A DNA stretch of 64,000 nucleotides from Methylophaga sp. OBS1. Its GTDB lineage: Bacteria; Pseudomonadota; Gammaproteobacteria; Nitrosococcales; Methylophagaceae. The position numbers and the translations under genes were made by a program. The notes under the pieces are model-generated. The model had not been told where the DNA came from, made no database searches, and saw nothing but the letters and a program-made list of their open reading frames with translations. The first letter of the stretch is position 1, and the number at the start of each line of letters is the position of its first letter. Location of the stretch: the NCBI RefSeq assembly GCF_026319365.1, contig NZ_JAPDMS010000003.1, positions 186,001-250,000 on the forward strand. The letters run 5' to 3'. Of the stretch, positions 57,743-64,000 are shown one piece after another.

Positions 57743-58975
57743 ATGAACCAGGCCGACAGCCCGCCCCGTACCAGTGACAAAGACTTCGATCTGCTGATTG
57801 TTGGCGGCGGTATGGTTGGCGCCAGTCTCGCTGTCGCACTGGAACAGTCCTCTCTCAATATCGGTCTGGTGGAAGCGCAGCCCCTGCAAAGCAATAGCCA
57901 GCCCAGTTTTGATGATCGTGGTATCGCATTAAGTTATGGCTCTCAGCGGATTTTTCAGCGCATGGGGCTGTGGCCTGACATTGCCCCTTTTGCCACCGCT
58001 ATCAAACATATTCATATCTCCGACCGCGGCCGTTTTGGCGTCACCCGTCTGTCTGCTGACAAAGAGCGAGTCCCGGCATTGGGTCAGGTGCTGACCGCAA
58101 GAGACCTGGGCCGGACCTTGAATCAACGCTTACAGCAAATGACTCGACTGAAACTGCTGTGCCCGGCTCAGGTGACGGCACTGGAGCAGGACTCTGATCA
58201 TGTGACCCTGACCCTGGACAACGGCGAGACGATTCGAACCCGTGTGGTGGTTGCCGCCGATGGCCGCGATTCCACCATCCGCCAGTTGTTGAATTTAGGG
58301 GCCTGGCAACAGGAATATCAGCAGACCGCCGTGACTGCCAATATCAGTACCGACAAGTTGCATCAGGGCTGGGCCTATGAACGCTTTACTGACAGCGGAC
58401 CGATGGCACTGCTGCCAATGTCTGATAACCGTAGCAGTCTGGTCTGGACCGTTCGCAGCGGCGATGAGCTGGACTTACTGAACCTGAGCGGTGACGACTT
58501 TCTTGAAAGGCTTCAACAGCGCTTTGGGTACCGGGCCGGTCGCTTTATCCGGGTCGGTCAGCGCCACAGTCATCCTCTGACGCTGATGCAATCCGATATG
58601 CCGGTACAGCAGCGTATCGTGTTTATTGGTAATGCCGCACACAGCCTGCACCCGATTGCCGGCCAGGGATTCAACCTGGGGCTTCGTGATGTGGCCGTAC
58701 TGGCTGAATGCCTGGCAGATGCCGCTGATGATTGCGGTGAGATGACCCTGCTGCAACGCTACCAGAGTTGGCGCCAGAAAGATCAGGATCAGGTGGTGCA
58801 GGCGACTGACAAACTGGTGAGGTTGTTCAGTAATGACATCAGCCTGTTGGGTCATCTGCGTGGAGCGGGGCTGGCCCTGCTCGATACGCTGCCTGCAGCG
58901 AAGCATCTTCTGGCTCAGCGAAGTATGGGGCTGGGACAGAAACAACCGCGTCTGGGTAGAGGCTTAAGCTTATGA
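57743..58975 (+). CDS. ubiH: 2-octaprenyl-6-methoxyphenol hydroxylase (UbiH)
   Basis: A 410-residue FAD-dependent monooxygenase in ubiquinone synthesis. It shows the Rossmann motif LLIVGGGMVGASLAVAL near residue 16, the DG motif VVAADGRDSTIR, and the second FAD motif FIGNAAHSLHPIAGQGFNLGLRD. The ATG at 57743 follows AAAGAGAAAG; the frame extends to a TTG at 57725. It overlaps the next hydroxylase gene by 4 bp. UbiH and UbiI paralogues cannot always be told apart by eye; position supports UbiH. Confidence 0.9.
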   Translation: MNQADSPPRTSDKDFDLLIVGGGMVGASLAVALEQSSLNIGLVEAQPLQSNSQPSFDDRGIALSYGSQRIFQRMGLWPDIAPFATAIKHIHISDRGRFGVTRLSADKERVPALGQVLTARDLGRTLNQRLQQMTRLKLLCPAQVTALEQDSDHVTLTLDNGETIRTRVVVAADGRDSTIRQLLNLGAWQQEYQQTAVTANISTDKLHQGWAYERFTDSGPMALLPMSDNRSSLVWTVRSGDELDLLNLSGDDFLERLQQRFGYRAGRFIRVGQRHSHPLTLMQSDMPVQQRIVFIGNAAHSLHPIAGQGFNLGLRDVAVLAECLADAADDCGEMTLLQRYQSWRQKDQDQVVQATDKLVRLFSNDISLLGHLRGAGLALLDTLPAAKHLLAQRSMGLGQKQPRLGRGLSL

Positions 58976-60183
58976 ATCAGACTTTTGATATTGTCATTGT
59001 CGGTGGCGGCATGGTCGGCGCCACGCTGGCGGTTGCGCTGGCATCAGAACCCGCACTGAAAATCGCACTGGTTGAGGCGCAATTGCCTGAAGCCCCGGCC
59101 GCCGGGTCTCCATACGATCTCCGCGTCAGTGCCCTCACCCGCAGCAGCGAGATTCTGCTGACCAGGCTGGGGCTGTGGTCGCAGCTACCGGGAGAGCGCG
59201 TGAGTGCTTTTACCGATATGCGGGTCTGGGAAAATGAAGGTAGCGAGCTGCACTTTAACAGTGCCGATCTGGGTGAGCCCTGGCTCGGTCATCTGCTGGA
59301 AAACCGGGTGCTGCAAACCATCAGTCTGGCTGAATGTCAGCGTATGCCCAATATCAAAGTTATCAGCCCGGCACAGCCCAGCCATTATGAGCCCTATCAA
59401 GTCACCCTGGATAACGGCGATGTGCTGCAGGCCAGGTTGATTGTCGCCGCAGATGGTGCCCAATCGCCGTTGCGTGAATGGGCAGGCATTAAGCTCAAGG
59501 GCTGGTCCTATGATCAGAAGGGACTGGTCGCCACGGTGACCACCGAGCACAGTCACCAGCATACCGCCTGGCAGCGATTTTTGAGCGAAGGCCCACTGGC
59601 GCTGCTGCCACTGCCCGAGCTGAATCAATGTTCGATAGTCTGGTCACTCAATAGCAGCAGTGCCGATCGATTACTGGCGCTGTCGGAGGCGGACTTCATT
59701 GCAGAACTGAACGAGGCCTGTCAGCTCAAACCTGCCCACATCACCACCATCAGTGAACGTGCTGCTTTCCCACTTCAGCTTCGTCATGCTGACAGCTACA
59801 TCAAGCCCGGGCTGGCTTTAGTCGGTGATGCCGCCCACATTATTCATCCGTTGGCGGGGCAGGGCGTCAATATCGGTTTGCTGGATGCCGCCACTTTGAC
59901 CGAAGTCGTTTTGAATGCTCACCAGCATGACCGCGATATCGGCAGCCTGCATACCTTGCAGAAATATCAGCGTCAGCGTCATGCTGATAACCTGCTGATG
60001 CAGTTCAGCATGGATATGTTCAAACGGGTATTCAGTAGCCGGCTGGCCCCGGTGAGATGGCTGCGTCAATTCGGCTTGCGTGGCGTCAATCACAGTACCT
60101 GGCTGAAAAATCTGTTTATGCATCAGGCGGCAAGCCGCCCATTTGCGACTCCGTCTCTGAGCCAGCCCGAACATCGCCACTGA
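58972..60183 (+). CDS. ubiI: UbiH/UbiF/VisC-family FAD hydroxylase (UbiI position)
   Basis: A 403-residue paralogue of the preceding gene, with IVIVGGGMVGATLAVALAS, IVAADGAQSPLREWAG and VGDAAHIIHPLAGQGVNIGLLD. In the pepP-ubiH-X order, X is UbiI (VisC), the C5 hydroxylase of ubiquinone synthesis, which is the best guess here. Some gammaproteobacteria use UbiF or UbiL-type enzymes for other positions, so the exact carbon is not certain. Start overlaps the ubiH stop (ATGA). Confidence 0.85.
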   Translation: MNQTFDIVIVGGGMVGATLAVALASEPALKIALVEAQLPEAPAAGSPYDLRVSALTRSSEILLTRLGLWSQLPGERVSAFTDMRVWENEGSELHFNSADLGEPWLGHLLENRVLQTISLAECQRMPNIKVISPAQPSHYEPYQVTLDNGDVLQARLIVAADGAQSPLREWAGIKLKGWSYDQKGLVATVTTEHSHQHTAWQRFLSEGPLALLPLPELNQCSIVWSLNSSSADRLLALSEADFIAELNEACQLKPAHITTISERAAFPLQLRHADSYIKPGLALVGDAAHIIHPLAGQGVNIGLLDAATLTEVVLNAHQHDRDIGSLHTLQKYQRQRHADNLLMQFSMDMFKRVFSSRLAPVRWLRQFGLRGVNHSTWLKNLFMHQAASRPFATPSLSQPEHRH

Positions 60184-60275
60184 CATCGTCTTAGTGTGAA
60201 CTGACTCTCATCCGGCATTTGACCGTCGGACCTAACAAGCCAATACTGGCTCTCAACTGCAAACGGAGAACATTT

Positions 60276-60878
60276 ATGATTGGCTTTATTTCCCGCCAGT
60301 TCCTGACCGGGCTTATCACGATTCTGCCCCTGACATTAACCGCCTATCTGATTTACTGGTTTATCGTTTCGACTGAAAAGGCGCTCGGCGGTGTGATCAA
60401 GTTTATTCTGCCCGATTATCTCTATTGGCCGGGAATGGGCTTTATTGCCGCTTTGCTGCTAATTTTTATGATTGGCCTGATGATGCAGTTGTATGTTTTC
60501 AAAGCCCTGTTTCGCTATATTGAACAGCTCCTCTACCACATGCCTCTGATTAAATCAGTTTACGGCGCAATTCGTGACTTCTTTCAGTACTTCTCCCCGA
60601 CCCGCAAAAGTGAGTTCGAACAGGTCGTTGCTGTTAAGCTGGACAATGGCATGGAACTGATTGGTTTTATCACGCTGGACTCATCAGCGTCCTTGCCGAT
60701 CGAGTCGGAAGACGGCGAAGAGCGGGTGCTGGTGTTTCTGCCGATGAGTTATAACATCGGTGGCTACCCGGTGATGATGCCCAAAAATCGCCTGCGGCCC
60801 GTGAATATGTCCATGGAACAGGCGATGCGTTTCGTGTTGACCGCCGGTGTCGCCGGTCACAACGGCAAGGAAGATTAA
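60276..60878 (+). CDS. DUF502 membrane protein
   Basis: A 200-residue inner-membrane protein with two long hydrophobic helices (about 10-30 and 50-73) and a soluble C-terminal half. Family text is LTGLITILPLTLTAYLIYW, MPLIKSVYGAIRDFFQYF and VFLPMSYNIGGYPVMMP. DUF502 has no settled function, but plant homologues (COV) affect trafficking. The ATG at 60276 has a GGAGAA site 7 bp upstream; a longer frame from 60219 is not supported. It overlaps the convergent lipoprotein gene by 4 bp. Confidence 0.87.
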   Translation: MIGFISRQFLTGLITILPLTLTAYLIYWFIVSTEKALGGVIKFILPDYLYWPGMGFIAALLLIFMIGLMMQLYVFKALFRYIEQLLYHMPLIKSVYGAIRDFFQYFSPTRKSEFEQVVAVKLDNGMELIGFITLDSSASLPIESEDGEERVLVFLPMSYNIGGYPVMMPKNRLRPVNMSMEQAMRFVLTAGVAGHNGKED

Positions 60879-61561
60879 ATTGGCAGGAATACGACGGTTG
60901 CAGCCCTGACCACCACGGTTTTGATAATCCGGCCGGTCTTATGCGAGATGATCTCGGCAAGATTATCCTGGGTCGCAATCATCCGGCCAATCAGTCGCTG
61001 ATAGCTTAGATTGCGCCGCTCGTCGGCAAGGCTGTCACTAAGCATCAACAGATTACCTTCTTTGTCCCGGCTCTTAGCCAGCAACCACGCCGCAATCTCA
61101 ATATTGCGGGCACTATTGTAGAGTTTCTGTTGATCGATTGAAGTCAGATAGAAAAACTCGGTGTTATTATCATAGGAAGCCATCAGCATCCGTCGCAGGC
61201 CGATGATAAAGGCCAGTACCCGGTCGCCTTGATAGCTCTCATCGAGTGCCAGCCTGACAATATCTGTGGGGCGTCGAATCTGACTGAATTCGGCATAGTT
61301 ATAATTGAACGGCCGCGAAAAGGTCAGCTCGACACTGGCTTTGATATCGCGGAGCTCGCGGTCGTAACGCAGCCCGGGATTTCGCTTATAGAGCTTGACC
61401 ATCAGCTTTTTCAAATCACGCATTACAACCTGCTGATGCAGCTCAATGACTTCGTCAATATCGCTCTTAGCCAGTCGCTCTATGCTGTTTTTACTGTTGC
61501 CCGCGGCGGTCATACAACCGCTCAACAACAGGGCAAAGAACAGCAGACTACACCATCTCAT
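60875..61561 (-). CDS. Putative outer-membrane lipoprotein, unknown function
   Basis: A 228-residue protein. From the ATG at 61561 it begins with a textbook lipoprotein signal (MRWCSLLFFALLLSGC, lipobox LSGC). The residue after the lipidated Cys is Met, so the Lol system would send it to the outer membrane. The mature part is charged and helical, with LMVKLYKRNPGLRYDRELRD, VLAFIIGLRRMLMASYDNN and IEIAAWLLAKSRDKEGNLL. I do not recognise a family. It overlaps the 113-residue gene upstream by 14 bp and is in the minus-strand run behind rhlB. ATG at 61606 is a longer alternative start. Confidence 0.75.
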   Translation of the reverse strand: MRWCSLLFFALLLSGCMTAAGNSKNSIERLAKSDIDEVIELHQQVVMRDLKKLMVKLYKRNPGLRYDRELRDIKASVELTFSRPFNYNYAEFSQIRRPTDIVRLALDESYQGDRVLAFIIGLRRMLMASYDNNTEFFYLTSIDQQKLYNSARNIEIAAWLLAKSRDKEGNLLMLSDSLADERRNLSYQRLIGRMIATQDNLAEIISHKTGRIIKTVVVRAATVVFLPI

Positions 61562-61889
61562 CCAGCAACTGGCCCCTGTCAGTGGAAGCTTGTGTCGGTA
61601 GTTCATTGATATACAGGTATTGCTGCACGGCGCGGGGAAGCAATGTCGCTTGATCGTTATCACCGTCAAAGCGGCGATCACTACTGATAAAATTTCTGAC
61701 GAAGCGGGCCTGCTGACCGTCTTCACTACTGTTAGGGGCGATAACAACCGACGTGTTATTAGCCCGATCCGGCGTCAGTGAGGTGTTGACTTGCTCAACA
61801 TCAAAAATAACCGGCGCACGTGCACTGTTCCGGTTATCAACCGGAACCAATGGGTAAAAGTCAGCAGGACGATTACTGTTTATCTGCAT
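61548..61889 (-). CDS. Hypothetical protein between rhlB and lipoprotein gene
   Basis: A 113-residue, soluble, likely disordered or loosely folded protein with no signal peptide or membrane helix (MQINSNRPADFYPLVPVD at the start). A conserved-looking short block, AVQQYLYINELP, lies near residues 87-98. I do not recognise it. Its ATG is inside the last codons of rhlB (17-bp overlap) and its stop is inside the lipoprotein gene, so three genes are stacked. The tight overlaps argue that it is a real gene coupled to its neighbours. Confidence 0.65.
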   Translation of the reverse strand: MQINSNRPADFYPLVPVDNRNSARAPVIFDVEQVNTSLTPDRANNTSVVIAPNSSEDGQQARFVRNFISSDRRFDGDNDQATLLPRAVQQYLYINELPTQASTDRGQLLDEMV

Positions 61890-63186
61890 GTTTGTTTATA
61901 GAGGCTGCGGCCTTGCCCTGGCGGTTTCCCGACCGGCGCGGACGACGACGCCTGCCCCCCTCTCTTTTGCCTCGATGCGGCGCGGTTTTTTTCTCGCTTT
62001 TGACCGGCGGCTTGGGCTCGATAAGCGTTTCATCGGCGGTCGAAGCAATAGGCAGTTTATGCTTGATATAAGTTTCAATATCGGGCAGTGAAAACACAAA
62101 CTCTTCACAGGCAAAGCTGATTGCGACGCCGCTGGCACCGGCCCGGGCGGTGCGGCCGGTACGGTGCACATAATCTTCGACATCTTGAGGCAAATCAAAG
62201 TTGAACACATGACTCACTGCTGGAATATGCAGGCCTCGGGCAGCCACATCGGTCGCCACCAGAAACGGAAACTCACCGTCCTGAAAATGCTGCAGCAGTC
62301 GTTCGCGTTTTTTCTGTGGCACGTCCCCGGATAATAAAGAAGCCTTATGACCATTGCCTTCCAGGTAGCCCCAGACACGATCGGCAACGTGTTTGGTGTT
62401 AACGAAAATAATACTGCGTTCAGGCTGCAGCTTCTCAATCAGCGCAAGCAGAAGCGGAATTTTCTCTTCATTGGCCGGATAATAAACCCATTCTTCGATA
62501 CGATCGCCCATCATTTTTTCGGGCTCGACCTGTACTTTTTCCGGGTTATTCATATGCTCATAGGCCAGTTCGCTGACCTTGTAGCTCAAGGTGGCAGAAA
62601 ACAGCATGCCCAGGCGTTGTCCCGGTGCTGGGATCCGGCGCAGGAAATAACGGACGTCTTTGATAAAGCCCAGATCAAACATGCGATCGGCTTCATCCAG
62701 CACCACCGCCTCGATATATTTCAGGCTGAAAACGCGTTGCTTGTGATAATCCAGCAGTCGTCCCGGCGTGCCCACCAGCACATCACAGCCTTCATTGAGG
62801 GCATCGCGTTGTTTCTGGTAATCCTTGCCGCCGTGCGCAATCGCTATGCGCAGATTAGCTCCGGTGTTGAGCAGCTTGGCGTCCTTCATGATCTGGATCG
62901 CCAGTTCACGCGTCGGCGCCAGAATCAAAGCCCGGGGCTGTTTGCCATCCCAGTTGTCCAATGGCGGTGTTTGCAGCAGCCGTTGAAAAGTTGCCAGCAG
63001 AAAGGCGATGGTTTTACCGGTACCCGTCTGGGCCTGCCCTGCTACGTCTTTGCCCTCCAGCAATAAAGGCAGGGATTGCGCCTGGATCGGGGTACAGAAT
63101 TCGAAACCTGCCTGGTCCAGGCCAGCCTGCAGTGCAGGATTCAGGGGCAGGGTTTTGAAGGCCTGGTCAGTTAGATGTGCACTCAT
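61873..63186 (-). CDS. rhlB: DEAD-box ATP-dependent RNA helicase RhlB
   Basis: A 437-residue RNA helicase, in E. coli part of the RNA degradosome with RNase E. Motifs in order: Q motif (GFEFCTPIQAQSLP), Walker A AQTGTGKT, PTRELAIQ, GTPGRLL, DEAD in VVLDEADRMFD, SAT, and HRTGRTARAG. The C-terminal tail is very basic (GKREGGRRRRPRRSG), an RNA-binding extension. It is divergent from trxA, as rhlB is in E. coli. Its stop overlaps the small hypothetical gene. Confidence 0.94.
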   Translation of the reverse strand: MSAHLTDQAFKTLPLNPALQAGLDQAGFEFCTPIQAQSLPLLLEGKDVAGQAQTGTGKTIAFLLATFQRLLQTPPLDNWDGKQPRALILAPTRELAIQIMKDAKLLNTGANLRIAIAHGGKDYQKQRDALNEGCDVLVGTPGRLLDYHKQRVFSLKYIEAVVLDEADRMFDLGFIKDVRYFLRRIPAPGQRLGMLFSATLSYKVSELAYEHMNNPEKVQVEPEKMMGDRIEEWVYYPANEEKIPLLLALIEKLQPERSIIFVNTKHVADRVWGYLEGNGHKASLLSGDVPQKKRERLLQHFQDGEFPFLVATDVAARGLHIPAVSHVFNFDLPQDVEDYVHRTGRTARAGASGVAISFACEEFVFSLPDIETYIKHKLPIASTADETLIEPKPPVKSEKKTAPHRGKREGGRRRRPRRSGNRQGKAAASINKHADKQ

Positions 63187-63302
63187 ATAAATACTTGCAT
63201 TAGCGTTGATGATAGGAAAAAATGTTAGGCTCTATCGCATGGGAGTATATACCTAAGTCGGCCTGAAATGCAGGTTTGAAGATGCAACCTCGCCAGGCCC
63301 GG

Positions 63303-63308
63303 TATAAT
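63303..63308 (+). promoter_or_regulatory. Candidate -10 element for trxA
   Basis: A perfect TATAAT 35 bp before the trxA ATG. The closest -35-like hexamer (TTGAAG at 63276-63281) is 21 bp away, longer than optimal, so the pairing is uncertain. Confidence 0.5.
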
Positions 63309-63342
63309 CCAACGATACTTTATATACCACTGGAGATGAAAC

Positions 63343-63669
63343 ATGAGCGATAACGTCACCAACGTGACCGATGGCGACTTTGACAGCCAAGTACTACAGT
63401 CCGACATTCCTGTCTTGGTTGACTACTGGGCAGAATGGTGTGGTCCCTGCAAAATGATTGCACCTGTGCTGGAAGAAATCGGCGGTGAATATGCCGGCAA
63501 ACTGAAAGTGTGCAAACTGAACATTGACGAAAATCAGGACACACCGCCGCGTTATGGTATCCGTGGTATCCCGACTCTGATGCTGTTCAAGGATGGTGAA
63601 GTGGAAGCTACCAAAGTGGGCGCGCTGACCAAGTCCCAGTTGGCCGCATTCCTGGACAGCAATCTGTAA
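63343..63669 (+). CDS. trxA: Thioredoxin 1
   Basis: A 108-residue cytosolic thioredoxin that reduces protein disulfides, ribonucleotide reductase and other targets. The active site is WAEWCGPCK with Cys33 and Cys36; the cis-Pro lies in [11 protein letters not shown]. Length and sequence fit thioredoxin 1. A GGAGATGAA site lies just before the ATG. Confidence 0.98.
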   Translation: MSDNVTNVTDGDFDSQVLQSDIPVLVDYWAEWCGPCKMIAPVLEEIGGEYAGKLKVCKLNIDENQDTPPRYGIRGIPTLMLFKDGEVEATKVGALTKSQLAAFLDSNL

Positions 63670-63680
63670 TGATGTCCCTT

Positions 63681-63702
63681 CCCCACACCTGCGGGTGTGG
63701 GG
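63681..63702 (+). other. Strong hairpin after trxA without T-run
   Basis: A perfect 9-bp GC-rich stem, CCCCACACC with GGTGTGGGG, closed by TGCG, 11 bp after the trxA stop. No T-run follows on the plus strand, so it is not a canonical intrinsic terminator. It could protect the 3' end or be an incomplete terminator. Confidence 0.6.
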
Positions 63703-63819
63703 CTGCCCTGCAGCCTATGCCGCGCGGAACCCCCGCTTGTCTGCGCCAGTCTGTGATACCGTCGTGCCCGTCTGCCAATCCGGCAACGGCCTCATACAAA
63801 AGCCAGTGCAAATCAAAGA

Positions 63820-64000
63820 ATGGATGTTTCCGAGCTACTCAATGATCTGAATAAACCTCAGCGTGAAGCGGTGGCCGCCCCTTTGGGCCATGCCCGTATT
63901 CTGGCCGGTGCCGGCAGCGGTAAAACCCGCGTGTTGGTGCACCGTGTTGCCTGGCTAATTCAGGCTGAAGGATTCTCACCGGCCAATATTCTGGCCGTCA
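63820..64000 (+). CDS. uvrD: DNA helicase II UvrD (3' end outside window)
   Basis: The first 60 codons of a superfamily 1 helicase, starting MDVSELLNDLNKPQREAVAA and with Walker A in LAGAGSGKTRVLVHRVAWL. This closely matches the N-terminus of UvrD, the helicase for nucleotide-excision and mismatch repair, rather than Rep. An AATCAAAGA stretch precedes the ATG without a strong Shine-Dalgarno. The gene continues past the window edge. Confidence 0.92.
   Translation, partial: MDVSELLNDLNKPQREAVAAPLGHARILAGAGSGKTRVLVHRVAWLIQAEGFSPANILAV

Overview
This 64 kb window is a gene-dense gammaproteobacterial chromosome segment of moderate G+C. The gene orders seen here are typical of that class: a complete 14-gene nuo operon with separate nuoC and nuoD, carA-carB-greA, rlmE-ftsH-folP-glmM-tpiA-secG-tRNA-Leu, an UPF0149 gene-pepP-ubiH-ubiI opposite zapA and 6S RNA, and divergent rhlB/trxA. 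The GatCAB route to Gln-tRNA, the EF-G2-type fusA, the Mg-type HemB and several c-type/copper protein genes suggest an aerobic, environmental, non-enteric lineage (a Methylophaga-like or other Thiotrichales relative is my guess, not shown by the sequence). No phage, plasmid, transposase, CRISPR array or restriction system was seen.

Layout. 1-1.7 kb: end of gatC and gatA, with no gatB following. 1.75-2.05 kb: an intergenic element with inverted-repeat ends; a decayed second copy lies at 10.8-11.0 kb. 2.0-4.8 kb: a stand-alone acetolactate-synthase-like enzyme overlapping a TlpA-like protein, then rpmB-rpmG. 4.8-10.8 kb: an HDOD/degenerate-EAL protein, a four-gene Gld-type ABC transporter cassette, then mutM. 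11-15 kb: a small cytochrome c, rluD, DUF4112 and YqaE/Pmp3-like membrane proteins, and an ACT-domain/UPF0210 pair. 15-19.4 kb (minus strand): a cupredoxin, tRNA-Pro(CGG), wrbA, a SpoIIAA-like protein and an EF-G2-type fusA. 19.5-34.1 kb (minus): nuoABCDEFGHIJKLMN plus DUF2818. 34.4-39.0 kb: a hybrid histidine kinase and a GGDEF/EAL protein whose 3' ends overlap. 39.1-50.6 kb (minus): a long co-directional run from carA to tRNA-Leu(GAG). 50.7-52.6 kb: hemB-aroE. 52.7-54.5 kb: an OFA-family MFS transporter with a His-rich tail. 54.8-60.2 kb: 6S RNA, zapA, a coiled-coil partner, an UPF0149 gene, pepP, ubiH and ubiI. 60.3-64 kb: DUF502, a lipoprotein and small-protein pair, rhlB, trxA and the start of uvrD.

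Functionally the window is mostly core metabolism: respiration (complex I, ubiquinone hydroxylases, heme synthesis), translation, cell-envelope and folate precursors, pyrimidine/arginine supply and protein quality control. Two c-di-GMP-related proteins and a hybrid kinase add signalling. Several genes start with TTG or GTG (carA, glmM, tpiA, nuoB, nuoK). I found no convincing new multi-gene system. The best leads are the intergenic inverted-repeat element, the kinase/GGDEF-EAL pair lodged between tRNA-Leu and nuoA, the Gld-type ABC cassette, and the unknown small-protein/lipoprotein pair behind rhlB.
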